Shown piece after piece: positions 37,377 through 46,296 of a stretch of DNA of 64,000 nucleotides (position 1 is its first letter; each line of letters opens with the position of its first letter). The notes beneath the pieces are model-generated. The model worked only from the letters and a program-made list of their open reading frames with translations. It did no database searches and was not told the DNA's origin. The translations under genes and the position numbers were made by a program. The stretch is from positions 526,359 through 590,358 of the forward strand of contig NZ_FTNT01000002.1 of the NCBI RefSeq assembly GCF_900156495.1. The letters are read 5' to 3'. Origin of the DNA: Williamsia sterculiae (GTDB taxonomy: Bacteria; Actinomycetota; Actinomycetes; Mycobacteriales; Mycobacteriaceae).

Positions 37377-38914
37377 CCGCTCCCGAATCCGGCACCACGT
37401 CGTCGCCGGTGCCACCGCCACTGACCACCCGCCCGTGGGCCGCGCTGGGCGCCCTGTGCGTCGGCTTCTTCATGATCCTCGTGGACATGACCATCGTCGC
37501 GGTCGCACAACCCAAGATCCAGGAGGGCATCGGCACCGATTTCAACGGTGTCATCTGGGTCACCAGTGCGTATCTGCTCACCTACGCGGTGCCGTTGCTG
37601 ATCACCGGTCGACTCGGTGACCGGTTCGGCCCGAAGTCCGTCTACCAGGCCGGGTTGGTGGTGTTCACACTGGCGAGCCTGTGGTGCGGTCTGTCCGGAT
37701 CGATCGGCGAGTTGATCGCCGCCCGCGGGCTGCAGGGCCTCGGGGCGGCGTTGATCACCCCGCAGACCATGGCGGTCATCACCCGTATCTTCCCGGCCGA
37801 CAAACGTGGCACGGCGATGGGCGTGTGGGGGACCGTGGCCGGTGTCGCGACCCTGGTCGGGCCGCTGCTCGGCGGCATCCTCACCGATCAGTTCGGTTGG
37901 GAGTGGATCTTCTTCGTCAACATCCCGGTCGGTGTGGTGGGTCTGTTCCTGGCCTGGTGGTTGGTGCCCGCGGTGCCCACCCGTAACCACTCCTTCGACC
38001 TGGTGGGTGTCGCTTTGAGTGCCATCGGGCTGTCGGCGCTGGTCTTCGGCATCCAGGACGGGGAGAAGTACGACTGGGCGGCGTGGATCTGGTCGTTGAT
38101 CGTGGGCGGCATCGTGGTGATGGGTCTGTTCGTCTGGTGGCAGTCGAGGATCCGCACCGAACCACTGGTCCCCCTCTCACTGTTCGCCGATCGCAACTTC
38201 TCGCTGGCCAACATCGGTATCGCCACCATGGGTTTCGCCATATCCGGCTTGATGGTGCCGTTGATGTTCTTCCTCCAACTGGTCGGTGGGATGACCCCCA
38301 CCCAGAGCGCGGTGATGATGGTGCCGATGGCGGTCCTCACCGGTGTCCTCGCCCCGATCGTCGGGCGATTCGTGGACAAGGTGCATCCGCGCTACATCGT
38401 GGCCACGTCGTTGTTGCTGAACGCGGCCGCGGTGCTGTGGCTGGGCGCGATCGCCTCGCCGGTGACCCCGGTCTGGGAGCTCATCATCCCGATGGGACTG
38501 ATGGGTGTGGCCAGCGCCGGCATCTGGGCGCCGTTGGCGGCGACGGCCACCCGCAACCTGCCGATGTCCCGTGCGGGTGCCGGGGCGGGGGTCTACAACA
38601 CCACTCGGATGATCGGGTCCGTGCTCGGCAGCGCCGCTGTCGGTGCGCTGATGCAGACCCGGCTGGCGGCGGAGCTGCCGGGGCTCGGTGGCAAGCCGTC
38701 GGAGGGTGCCACCGGTCAGCTGCCCGCGATGATCCGGGATCCCTTCGCGACCGCGATGGGCCAGACCATCCTGCTCCCGGGATTGGTCCTGTTGATCGGG
38801 GTGGTAGCCACGGTCTTCTTCCAGCGTCCGCAGCACATGGGTCGCCCGCAGCCCACCGCCACGCCCCGTGGGTCCACCGACGCGGAGGCGGATGCCGCGG
38901 TGACGGCCTCCTGA
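37373..38914 (+). CDS. MFS drug-efflux transporter, DHA2 (14-TMS, EmrB/QacA) family
   Basis: Proton-driven drug exporter of 513 residues with about 14 hydrophobic helices. Motif A is LITGRLGDRFGPKSVYQAG (loop 2-3), and motif D1 MILVDMTIVAVAQPKI lies in helix 1, with motif C-like GVATLVGPLLGGILTD in helix 5. These are DHA2 hallmarks. The C-terminus is short and hydrophilic. It is translated directly after padR (ATGA overlap) and probably repressed by it. The substrate is not predictable; quinones or phenolics would fit the divergent xi-class reductase. Confidence 0.9.
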   Translation: MTAPESGTTSSPVPPPLTTRPWAALGALCVGFFMILVDMTIVAVAQPKIQEGIGTDFNGVIWVTSAYLLTYAVPLLITGRLGDRFGPKSVYQAGLVVFTLASLWCGLSGSIGELIAARGLQGLGAALITPQTMAVITRIFPADKRGTAMGVWGTVAGVATLVGPLLGGILTDQFGWEWIFFVNIPVGVVGLFLAWWLVPAVPTRNHSFDLVGVALSAIGLSALVFGIQDGEKYDWAAWIWSLIVGGIVVMGLFVWWQSRIRTEPLVPLSLFADRNFSLANIGIATMGFAISGLMVPLMFFLQLVGGMTPTQSAVMMVPMAVLTGVLAPIVGRFVDKVHPRYIVATSLLLNAAAVLWLGAIASPVTPVWELIIPMGLMGVASAGIWAPLAATATRNLPMSRAGAGAGVYNTTRMIGSVLGSAAVGALMQTRLAAELPGLGGKPSEGATGQLPAMIRDPFATAMGQTILLPGLVLLIGVVATVFFQRPQHMGRPQPTATPRGSTDAEADAAVTAS

Positions 38915-38929
38915 CGCCGGGCCGCGTCG

Positions 38930-38949
38930 ACCGGGACCCGGTGTTGACT
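38930..38949 (+). promoter_or_regulatory. Palindrome and -35-like element before the second tetR
   Basis: The perfect palindrome ACCGGG-A-CCCGGT (38930-38942) is followed by TTGACT (38944-38949). It may be an operator or the stem end of the MFS transcript. No clear -10 was found. Confidence 0.3.
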
Positions 38950-38978
38950 CGGCCGGTCACCGAGGATTGACTTCTCCC

Positions 38979-39635
38979 ATGCTGACCAGGCTGTCGATGA
39001 CCGAACGTCGCGAGCAGTTGGTGGCGTGTGCCCTGCGGCTCGCCTACCGCAGTGGCATCGGTGCGGTCACCGTCCGGGCGGTGGCGGATGAGGCCGGGGT
39101 CTCGTTCGGCATCGTGCACTACTGCTTCGAGAGCAAGGACGAACTGGTCACCGCGATGATCGAACGGACCATCGCCGAACAGCTCGATGCGTTCATCGGC
39201 GACGACCAGGAACAGGGCATTCCCGTTCCGGAGGTCACCGATGCGGACGAACCTCGCGGCGCGGAGGCCTTGCGCGAGCTGTTGCTGGGGACCTTGAACA
39301 CGGTGCTGCGCAAGGTGATCGATTACCCCGAGCGCTGGATGCTGTTGGTCGAGTCCACGCAGCTGTCGCTGCGTGCCGAACCGGGGTCTCCGGCCGCGGG
39401 TGTGGCCCGCAGACAGAACGAGCTCGCCGAGCAGTTCGGTGCGGGTTACCTACGGGCCGTGGGTGCGCAGACCGCCATGGGGTGGGGCGACCGCGAACGG
39501 ACGGTCGTACGGGGGGCCATCCAGATGGTCCTCGGGCTCATCCAGTGGTGGCTGGCCGACGGTGACGACGACTCGGCCGCCCGGTCGGTGGAACTGCTCG
39601 CCGACTGGGTCGTCGACCAGGCGACGCCCGCCTGA
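38979..39635 (+). CDS. TetR family transcriptional regulator
   Basis: Regulator of 218 residues. The helix-turn-helix is IGAVTVRAVADEAGVSFGIVHYCFESKDEL (about 25-53), after MTERREQLVACALRLAYRS. A large ligand-binding domain follows, with a TetR_C-like helix VIDYPERWMLLVESTQLSLR near 110-130. ATG 38979 or ATG 38997 could start translation. It lies 64 bp after the MFS pump on the same strand and may share the transcript. Choline or betaine control (BetI-like) is possible because the N-terminus resembles BetI-type regulators, but this is weak. Confidence 0.82.
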   Translation: MLTRLSMTERREQLVACALRLAYRSGIGAVTVRAVADEAGVSFGIVHYCFESKDELVTAMIERTIAEQLDAFIGDDQEQGIPVPEVTDADEPRGAEALRELLLGTLNTVLRKVIDYPERWMLLVESTQLSLRAEPGSPAAGVARRQNELAEQFGAGYLRAVGAQTAMGWGDRERTVVRGAIQMVLGLIQWWLADGDDDSAARSVELLADWVVDQATPA

Positions 39636-39650
39636 CGCCACCGCCCACCC

Positions 39651-39734
39651 GTCGACCGTGCCCTTGTCACGGTCGACCGGGCCCTCGTTCCCGTCGACCG
39701 TGCCCTTGTTCGCGCCCAGCGGGCCGTCGTTCTG
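39651..39734. repeat. Four 21-bp tandem repeats after tetR
   Basis: Four 21-bp units (39651-39671, 39672-39692, 39693-39713, 39714-39734). The first three begin GTCGACCG and share GCCCTTGT or GCCCTCGT; the fourth is degenerate but keeps the G-C skeleton. They lie in the 193-bp gap between tetR and the nuclease gene and match the units at 3914-3955 in length and in the GTCGA start. Read in reverse they could encode heptapeptides, but no gene is supported there. Confidence 0.75.
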
Positions 39735-39828
39735 TTCGCCGGAAATGACCAGCCTTCCGGGTGAACAGTGGGTGACACCCTGAGTCGCGGTCTTCCGCCG
39801 CCGCCACCCGCCGGGAAATGTGTCCCGC

Positions 39829-40701
39829 ATGCCGCTCAGTGTCATTCAGGGGACCTACAAGATCGCCGGCACCTCGCCCGACGGCGACAGCATCCGGTTC
39901 TATCCCGACGACCCCGACGTCTGGACCAAGCGCCACATCGGCGCCAAGCCCAACGCGCAGGGCGGGGTCCAGTTGCGGCTGGACGCCATCGACGCACTCG
40001 AAACCCACTACACACCGCCGCACGCCCACCACATGTGGCGCCAGCCCGAGGAATTCGGCGACGGGGCGGCGACGAGACTTCTCGAGTTGCTCGGGTTCCG
40101 CGACGTCGTGCGCGGTGACAACGGGCGTATCACCTCGGCGACCCCGGCCGAACGACCCGGTTGCATCCTGACCCGATTCGCCGATGTCTACGGCCGTGCG
40201 ATCTCGCTGGCCTATGCGGGCACGCGACCCGGTCGGACGTCGGCCGACGGATCCGCCCAGATCGACGTCGACGAGCTGAAGAAGTCGGTCAACTACCAGC
40301 TGCTCGCCGACGGCTGGGTGTATCCCACCTTCTACTCCAAGCTCTACATCGACTTCCGCGAGGCCCTGACCGCGGCCACGGTCGCGGCCCGCGACGCCGG
40401 AAAGGGCCTGTGGCCGAAGGACTCCACCACCAAGGGTTTCGCGGTGACCTCGGAGAAGCAGCTCACCGACGACCTGGTGATCCTGCCCAAATTGTTCCGC
40501 CGTCTCGCCGAATACCTCACCGACGCCGACGGCAGCGTCGCGCTGTCGGGCTTCAGCGCGTTCCTCGGCGCCCACGATGACGACAAGCTGTACACGGTGC
40601 CCGCCGGCCATTCCACCAGCCTGGACACGCTGGTGACGGTCAAGAACCGTACCGTAACGCTGACCCTTCCCCCCGAGCAGATCGTGTTCCTGGAGGACTG
40701 A
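39829..40701 (+). CDS. Staphylococcal-nuclease-like (SNase/thermonuclease) domain protein
   Basis: Predicted nuclease of 290 residues. Elements in order: DGDSIRF (metal-binding Asp region, near 17-23), LRLDAIDALETHY (matches RLxxIDxPE; Arg and Glu of the active site), then an unusual insertion of about 70 residues rich in His and Trp, then FADVYGRAISLAY (matches YGRxL with the second Arg), VNYQLLADGWVYP and AATVAARDAGKGLW (AxxxxxGLW). There is no signal peptide, so it may act inside the cell. About 80 C-terminal residues are unlike the family. ATG 39829 is chosen; GTG 39820 is in frame. Confidence 0.72.
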   Translation: MPLSVIQGTYKIAGTSPDGDSIRFYPDDPDVWTKRHIGAKPNAQGGVQLRLDAIDALETHYTPPHAHHMWRQPEEFGDGAATRLLELLGFRDVVRGDNGRITSATPAERPGCILTRFADVYGRAISLAYAGTRPGRTSADGSAQIDVDELKKSVNYQLLADGWVYPTFYSKLYIDFREALTAATVAARDAGKGLWPKDSTTKGFAVTSEKQLTDDLVILPKLFRRLAEYLTDADGSVALSGFSAFLGAHDDDKLYTVPAGHSTSLDTLVTVKNRTVTLTLPPEQIVFLED

Positions 40702-40720
40702 TCGGCCCGGTGACCACCGG

Positions 40721-42379
40721 TCAGGTCACCGTCACCCGGATGGCGTGCAGTCCGCTGCTGCCGTCGGGGATCGGGGACGCCTCGACCGCCGACTGCTGTT
40801 TGCCGTCACCGTCGAAAGCGCGCACGGCGAGCGTGTGGTCACCCGCGCCGGCCGACCAGGCAAAGCTCCACAACCGCCAGGTGTCGATGTCGTCGGGATG
40901 GGCCAGTCGTGCGCTGCGCCAGGGACCGTCGTCCACTCGCACCTCGACGCGGTTGATACCGCGGCCCTGCGCCCAGGCCACCCCGCCTACCATCACCTCG
41001 CCCGCCCGTACTCTGGCGCCCCCGCGGGGAACGTCGATCCGTGAGCTGAGTTTGATCGGCCCCTTCTCCGCCCACCCGCGCGTGGTCCAGTAGGCCTGCG
41101 CCCGGTCGAATCGGGTCACCTCCAGCGACGCGACCCACTTGGTCGCCGACACGTAGCCGTACAGACCCGGGATCACCAACCGTGCCGGGTAGCCGTGTTC
41201 GACCGGTAGCGGGCTGCCGTTCATCCCGACCGCCAGCATCGCGCCTCGGTCGTCGGTCATCGCCGACAGGGGAGTCCCGGCGGTGAACCCGTCGGAACTG
41301 GTCGACAGCACCATGTCGGCGTCGGCTCGCGGGTGTGCCATCGCCAGCAGGTCGGCCAAACGGTAGCCGGTCCATCGGGCGTTGCCGATCAGGTCGCCGC
41401 CCACCTCGTTGGACACGCACGTCAGCGTCACGGTCTTCTCGAAGGCGGCCATCCGCCGCAGATCGTCGAAGTCGAGCCGGACCTCGTGATCGACCATCCC
41501 GAAGATCCGCAGCGACCACCCTCTGCTCTCCACCCGCGGCACCTGGAGTGCGGTGTCGATGCGGTAGAAGTCGCGGTTGTCGGTGAGGTAGTCGCTGACG
41601 CCGGGCACTCGATCGTAGGCGGGGTCGGTGGGGTCGGCGGCGTTCGGCAGCGTGAAACCGGCACGGTCACGATCGACGTCGTGCAGGTGATGGTCGAGCG
41701 CGACACCGCCCACGCCACCGACCGCGGCGGCGGCCCCCGCCACACCGGCACCCACCAGGAAACCGCGGCGGTCGACCGGATGGGTCGGGCGCTCGTCCGG
41801 GACGCGGGGGATGGCGTCTCCCGGTGTGGCCGGTCGGCCGACACGTGTGATCAGCAGGTGCAGGGTGAGCAACCCTGCCGCCGCGCCGACGAAGCTGGGC
41901 ACCGTCCAGGCCACCGAGCCGGTGGGTCGGGTGGCTGCGGCGACCACTCCCGTGACCCCGAGGATCACCAACAGAACCGAACCCCACAGTCGTCGGGGAG
42001 GCGCCTCGAGGACCCCCGCGAGCGCGGCGATGACCGCCAGCACGATGCCCATGATGGCCAGTAGCGCCGTCTTGTCCGAGGTGCCGAAGGTGGATATGGC
42101 CGACTCGCGTAACGACGGCGGGACCAGGTCGACCACCGCATCCGCCACCACGTAGAGCGGAGCGGAATCGCGATCGATCAGGCCCGCGACGAGTTGTCCG
42201 ACGCCGAGAGCGACCGCGACGGCCAGTATGCCGGCGGTACCGCGCCACACGGCGGTCGAACCGCGGCTGAAGGTGCGCAGTCGTCGATCCACCCGCTCCA
42301 GTATGCCCGCGCCACGCGTGGTCCCGGCCACCTCCCACGCTGTGTCGGTGGCCGCTCGTACGATCTGGGCGCACGACAT
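40721..42379 (-). CDS. Membrane molybdopterin-dependent oxidoreductase (sulfite-oxidase fold)
   Basis: Predicted Mo-cofactor enzyme of 552 residues. The N-terminal 200 residues hold about five transmembrane helices. A twin-arginine motif PVDRRGFLVGAGVAGAAAAVGG (near 203) follows, then the sulfite-oxidase/YedY catalytic domain with TLTCVSNEVGGDLIGNARW (Mo-ligating Cys near 320), RLVIPGLYGYVSATKWV and a C-terminal Mo-co dimerisation (Ig-like) domain. It is likely exported and membrane bound. Substrate is unknown; sulfite or methionine sulfoxide are the known options of the fold. ATG 42379 is one choice. It is divergent from sbcD, 44 bp away. Confidence 0.85.
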   Translation of the reverse strand: MSCAQIVRAATDTAWEVAGTTRGAGILERVDRRLRTFSRGSTAVWRGTAGILAVAVALGVGQLVAGLIDRDSAPLYVVADAVVDLVPPSLRESAISTFGTSDKTALLAIMGIVLAVIAALAGVLEAPPRRLWGSVLLVILGVTGVVAAATRPTGSVAWTVPSFVGAAAGLLTLHLLITRVGRPATPGDAIPRVPDERPTHPVDRRGFLVGAGVAGAAAAVGGVGGVALDHHLHDVDRDRAGFTLPNAADPTDPAYDRVPGVSDYLTDNRDFYRIDTALQVPRVESRGWSLRIFGMVDHEVRLDFDDLRRMAAFEKTVTLTCVSNEVGGDLIGNARWTGYRLADLLAMAHPRADADMVLSTSSDGFTAGTPLSAMTDDRGAMLAVGMNGSPLPVEHGYPARLVIPGLYGYVSATKWVASLEVTRFDRAQAYWTTRGWAEKGPIKLSSRIDVPRGGARVRAGEVMVGGVAWAQGRGINRVEVRVDDGPWRSARLAHPDDIDTWRLWSFAWSAGAGDHTLAVRAFDGDGKQQSAVEASPIPDGSSGLHAIRVTVT

Positions 42380-42423
42380 ACCGACGACCACGACACACGG
42401 GCAGTTCAGCGGGAGGAGGGGCG

Positions 42424-43635
42424 ATGACCACCGCACAGGCGTGGGACGGATCGCTGTTCGACGACCGCCCCGGTGCCGAACCCGAGCGCGCGGTCACGTT
42501 CGTGCACACCGCCGACTGGCAGCTGGGGATGACCCGACACTTCCTGGGAACGGATGCGCAGGCGACCTACACCGCGGCCCGCGAAGAGGCGATCGAGCGC
42601 GTCGGCGACCTGGCCCGTGAGGTCGCAGCGGCCTTCGTGTTGGTGTGCGGCGATGTCTTCGAGGACCCCCGGGTGTCGACGCAGATCGTCCGGCGCGCAT
42701 TGGATCGCCTGTCCGCCATCGACGTCCCGGTGTACGTGCTGCCCGGCAACCACGATCCGCTCGACGCCGCGAGCGTCTACCGCTCCCGGACTTTCGTCTC
42801 CGGCAGGCCCGACAACGTCATCGTGCTCGATGCGTCCACCACCGTCGAGCCGGCACCGGGGGTGCGTCTGGTGGCCGCGCCGTGGCGGACCAAGACCCCG
42901 CACAGCGACCTCGTCGCCGACGCACTGCGCGGCGTACACGTCGGCCCGGACATCACCATCCTGGCCGGTCACGGCGGGGTCGACGATCTCACCGGTCGTG
43001 ACGATCCGGCCACGGTGTCACTGGCCGGGATGGAGACGGCGATCGCCTCCGGACTGCTCGACTATGTGGCCCTGGGGGATCGGCACTCGGTCACCGAGGT
43101 GGGCAGCACCGGCCGCATCTGGTACCCGGGCGCTCATGAGGTGACCAATTACGACCACCGCGAGACCGACCCCGGTCAGGCGTTGGTGGTCAGGCTCACC
43201 CGCGGTCGGTGCCGCACCGTGGAGGTGACCCCGCATCGGGTGGGACGGTGGGCGTTTCGATCCCTGCGTCGGGAGCTGTCCGGCGACGCGGACATCGACG
43301 CCTTGTGTGCCGAGTTGGAATCGATCGCCGACAAATCCCGGGTGGTGGTGCAACTCGGTCTCCGGGGTGCGCTCCCGGTGGCCGCGCGGGCGCGACTGGA
43401 CGACGAACTACTGGCCTTTGGTGAGCGGTTCGCTGCCCTCACCCTGTGGGACAAGGAGACCCGCTTGTCGGTGCTGTCCGCCGACGACGATTTCGCCGAC
43501 CTGGGTCTGACCGGATACGCCGCCGACGCGGTCGCGGACCTCGGTGCCCGCACTCGCGACTCCGACCCGGCGACCGCCGATCGAGCCGCCGATGCGACGA
43601 CCCTGCTGTATCGCCTGCTGGGAGAGCGGTCATGA
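42424..43635 (+). CDS. sbcD: DNA repair exonuclease subunit SbcD (Mre11-like)
   Basis: Metallophosphoesterase nuclease of the SbcCD complex that processes DNA ends and hairpins. The 403 residues carry HTADWQLG (DxH region), VCGDVFED, PGNHDPLD, GHGGVDDL and ALGDRHSVT (last motif, where GxH is replaced by GDRH). Length fits SbcD. GGAGGAGG lies about 4-9 nt before ATG 42424, a strong ribosome site. The stop overlaps the sbcC ATG (ATGA). It corresponds in position to Rv1277. Confidence 0.88.
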   Translation: MTTAQAWDGSLFDDRPGAEPERAVTFVHTADWQLGMTRHFLGTDAQATYTAAREEAIERVGDLAREVAAAFVLVCGDVFEDPRVSTQIVRRALDRLSAIDVPVYVLPGNHDPLDAASVYRSRTFVSGRPDNVIVLDASTTVEPAPGVRLVAAPWRTKTPHSDLVADALRGVHVGPDITILAGHGGVDDLTGRDDPATVSLAGMETAIASGLLDYVALGDRHSVTEVGSTGRIWYPGAHEVTNYDHRETDPGQALVVRLTRGRCRTVEVTPHRVGRWAFRSLRRELSGDADIDALCAELESIADKSRVVVQLGLRGALPVAARARLDDELLAFGERFAALTLWDKETRLSVLSADDDFADLGLTGYAADAVADLGARTRDSDPATADRAADATTLLYRLLGERS

Positions 43636-46223
43636 GGCTGCACCGACTGGAGCTCGATGACTTCCGCGGAATCGGCCACCGCGAGGTGGTGTTCGCCGAC
43701 ACGGGTGTGACCGTCGTGGAGGGAGACAACGAGGTCGGCAAGTCGTCGATGGTCGAGGCGCTCGATCTGCTCCTCGACCTGCGATCCGACAGTGCGAGCC
43801 GACGGGTGCGGGCGGTCGCGCCCGCGGGACGCGACGTCCCCACTCGGGTGCGGGCTGAGATCTCCTGCGGTGAGCACAGGTTCGTCTACACCAAACAGTT
43901 CAACAAGCAGAACAGCACCGAACTCGACATCATCACACCGGTGCGGGAACAGCTCACCGGGCGCGCCGCCCACGAGCGCGTGCAGCAGATCATGGCCGGT
44001 GCGGTCGACACCGCGCTCTTCCGGGCGTTGCGGCTGATGCAGTCCGACGACCCCACGCCGGTGGGTCTGGACGAGAGTGCGGCCCTGACCACGGCACTCG
44101 ACCGCGCCGCCGGCAGCAGCGGATCCACCACCGACGACAGCGGCATCCTCGACGCCGCACGCACCGAGTACGAGCGGTACCACACCGCGGGTCGTGGCAA
44201 GCCCACCGGTGAACTCGCCGCAGCCGAGGACGCTCTGGCCGCGGCCGATGCCGAGGTGGCCAGGGTCGCCGCGGTGCTGGCCGAAGCCGCCCGCGATGCC
44301 GACGAGTTGCGGGCCGTGGCCGAGCGGCAGCAGACCGAGCGGCGGTCGCTCGAACTGTCTCGGGTGGATCTGGCTGCGGTGGAACAGCAATGGGTCGAGG
44401 CCTCGGCCCTGCAGGTCGCATTCGAGAAGGCGTCCGCCGAAGTGGTGGTACTCGACAACCGCATCGAGCTGGCCCGCCGCGACGCGCGCGAGCGCACCGA
44501 GATCATCGATCGGGTCGGGCAGCTGCGGGACGAGATCATCACCGCGCGAGAACAACTCGATACCATGGTGGTGACCGCAACAGAGTCCGAACAGGTCCGT
44601 GAGCATACGGTGGCGGCCCTCGCCGACACCCGCAGCCGACTCATCGCGGCCGAGCAGCGTGACCGTGCGCGCGCCGCGCTCGCCGACGTCGGGCGTCTCG
44701 GCGACGAGTTGCGCGCTCTGGACAACCTGGTCGACAGGGTGCGGGAACTGCGCGCCGAGGTGGCCGCCACCGACGGTGAACTCGCGGTGCTGACCGTGGA
44801 CGACGAGGTGGTCGCCGCGGCCTCGGCCGCCGCGGAGGCGTTGGCCGTGGCCAGGGCGCGACATGACGCGGTCGCGGGCACGATCGCCGTGGTGCGCAGC
44901 GGTGACATGCAGGTCCGGGTGGACGGTGACGAGGTCGTCGGCGGTGATCCGACCCGCACGCTCGGTGCCGATACCGTCGTCACGATCGGTGACCACGTCG
45001 AGATCCGGTTGCGCAGCGGGGTCGATGTCGAGGAGGTGGCGTCCCGGTTGGCCGATGCGCAGTCGGCGTGGGACGACCTCGGCGCACGGCACGGGCTGGG
45101 CACCGTCGCGGAGTTCGAGGCCGCGGCCGCGCGTCGACGATCGGTGCGGCGCGAGCACGACTCCGCGGTGATCCGGCTGCAGGCGACGCTGGCCGGGCGC
45201 GACGAGGCCGGACTCGGCCACAGCCGCGAACTGCTGGAGGCCCGGATCGAGGCCATGCGCCCGCAGTGCGTCGAACCCGACGGCCTGGAGCCCTCGAGTG
45301 ACGATGTGGGGGTGTTGCGCGAGGAGGTCGCGCGACAGGCGGCGGAACAAGCCACTGCGGTGGCCGATGCCCGCCACGCCGCCGACGTGGTGACCACCCT
45401 GACCGCGAGGTTGACCAGCCTCAGGGAATCGGCCGAGCAGGCCGCGGTTGCTCTCGCTGACGCACGTGCCGTGGTGTCCGACGCGGAACTCGACGGCCTG
45501 CTCACCCGGTTGCTCGGCGATCGTGAGTCCGCCGCGCAGAGGTGTGAGGCGACGGGGGCGCGGTGTGCCGAGGTCGATGTGGCCGGGGTGGAGATGCACC
45601 GCGACGCATTGTTGCAGGCCGTCGAGGACAACCGCGGTCGTCTCGCCGATCTGCGCGACCGCGAGTCCGGGCTGATCGCGCGACTCGAGCTGTGCCGTTC
45701 CGAGGCCCGGTTCGACTCGCTCGAAGCCGCCGAGACCGTCAGAGAGCACGCCACCGCCACCGCCACCGCCGTGCGACGCCGTGCGGCGGCAGCAGCAGAG
45801 CTTTACTCCACATTGATGCGCCACCGCGACGCGGCCCGGGCGCGGTATGTCGCCCCGTACACCGAGCAGGTGGAGAAGCTGGGACGCCTGGTGTTCGGCA
45901 CCGATCTGCAGGTGGAGGTCACCGATGACCTGCAGATCCGGGCGCGCACCCTGCACGGGCGCACGGTGCCGTACGAGTCCCTGTCGGGCGGAGCGCGTGA
46001 GCAACTGGGCCTCATCTGTCGGTTGGCCTGTGCGCAACTGGTTGATGCCCGGGACGGTGTTCCGGTGATCCTCGACGACGCGCTCGGCAACACCGATCCG
46101 CGGCGACTGTCCAGCATGGGCGTCACGCTCGGCCATGCCGCCCGCGATGCCCAGGTGATCGTGCTGACCTGCACCCCGGAGCGTTACCGGACGGTCGCGG
46201 GAGCCGAGGTGGTCTCGCTGTGA
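43632..46223 (+). CDS. sbcC: SbcC/Rad50-like AAA ATPase of the exonuclease complex
   Basis: Partner ATPase of SbcD. The 863 residues form a split ABC ATPase: N-terminal Walker A GDNEVGKSS (near 36-44), a long coiled-coil region rich in Ala, Glu and Arg (about 190-730), then signature YESLSGGAREQLGL and Walker B VPVILDDALGNTD. The catalytic position after the Walker B Asp is Asp rather than Glu. The coiled coil is shorter than in classic SbcC and no zinc-hook CxxC is evident. Start ATG 43632 overlaps sbcD. Homologue of Rv1278 by position. Confidence 0.85.
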   Translation: MRLHRLELDDFRGIGHREVVFADTGVTVVEGDNEVGKSSMVEALDLLLDLRSDSASRRVRAVAPAGRDVPTRVRAEISCGEHRFVYTKQFNKQNSTELDIITPVREQLTGRAAHERVQQIMAGAVDTALFRALRLMQSDDPTPVGLDESAALTTALDRAAGSSGSTTDDSGILDAARTEYERYHTAGRGKPTGELAAAEDALAAADAEVARVAAVLAEAARDADELRAVAERQQTERRSLELSRVDLAAVEQQWVEASALQVAFEKASAEVVVLDNRIELARRDARERTEIIDRVGQLRDEIITAREQLDTMVVTATESEQVREHTVAALADTRSRLIAAEQRDRARAALADVGRLGDELRALDNLVDRVRELRAEVAATDGELAVLTVDDEVVAAASAAAEALAVARARHDAVAGTIAVVRSGDMQVRVDGDEVVGGDPTRTLGADTVVTIGDHVEIRLRSGVDVEEVASRLADAQSAWDDLGARHGLGTVAEFEAAAARRRSVRREHDSAVIRLQATLAGRDEAGLGHSRELLEARIEAMRPQCVEPDGLEPSSDDVGVLREEVARQAAEQATAVADARHAADVVTTLTARLTSLRESAEQAAVALADARAVVSDAELDGLLTRLLGDRESAAQRCEATGARCAEVDVAGVEMHRDALLQAVEDNRGRLADLRDRESGLIARLELCRSEARFDSLEAAETVREHATATATAVRRRAAAAAELYSTLMRHRDAARARYVAPYTEQVEKLGRLVFGTDLQVEVTDDLQIRARTLHGRTVPYESLSGGAREQLGLICRLACAQLVDARDGVPVILDDALGNTDPRRLSSMGVTLGHAARDAQVIVLTCTPERYRTVAGAEVVSL

Positions 46224-46253
46224 GCGGTGCCGTGACCGTCGGTGCGTGCCGTT

Positions 46254-46283
46254 TTGAGATCGGTTGACGCACTAGGTTAGGCT
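46254..46283 (+). promoter_or_regulatory. Candidate tRNA promoter
   Basis: TTGAGA (46254-46259), 18-bp spacer and TAGGCT (46278-46283), ending 13 bp before the tRNA-Arg gene. A second TTGACG at 46264 is too close to the -10. Confidence 0.4.
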
Positions 46284-46296
46284 GATCCGTGCCCGA

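Noticed and set aside
39651-39734. CRISPR array
   Set aside because: Units are directly adjacent with no spacers and there are no cas genes.
39450-39845. Minus-strand frame that reads the 21-bp repeats as heptapeptides
   Set aside because: It runs antisense into tetR, has no ribosome site, and the repeat period of 21 also fits non-coding repeats (second array at 3914-3955).
43176-46136. 986-codon open frame on the minus strand opposite sbcD/sbcC
   Set aside because: Its translation is repetitive Arg/His/Gly-rich shadow sequence, and the plus strand carries clear SbcC motifs throughout.
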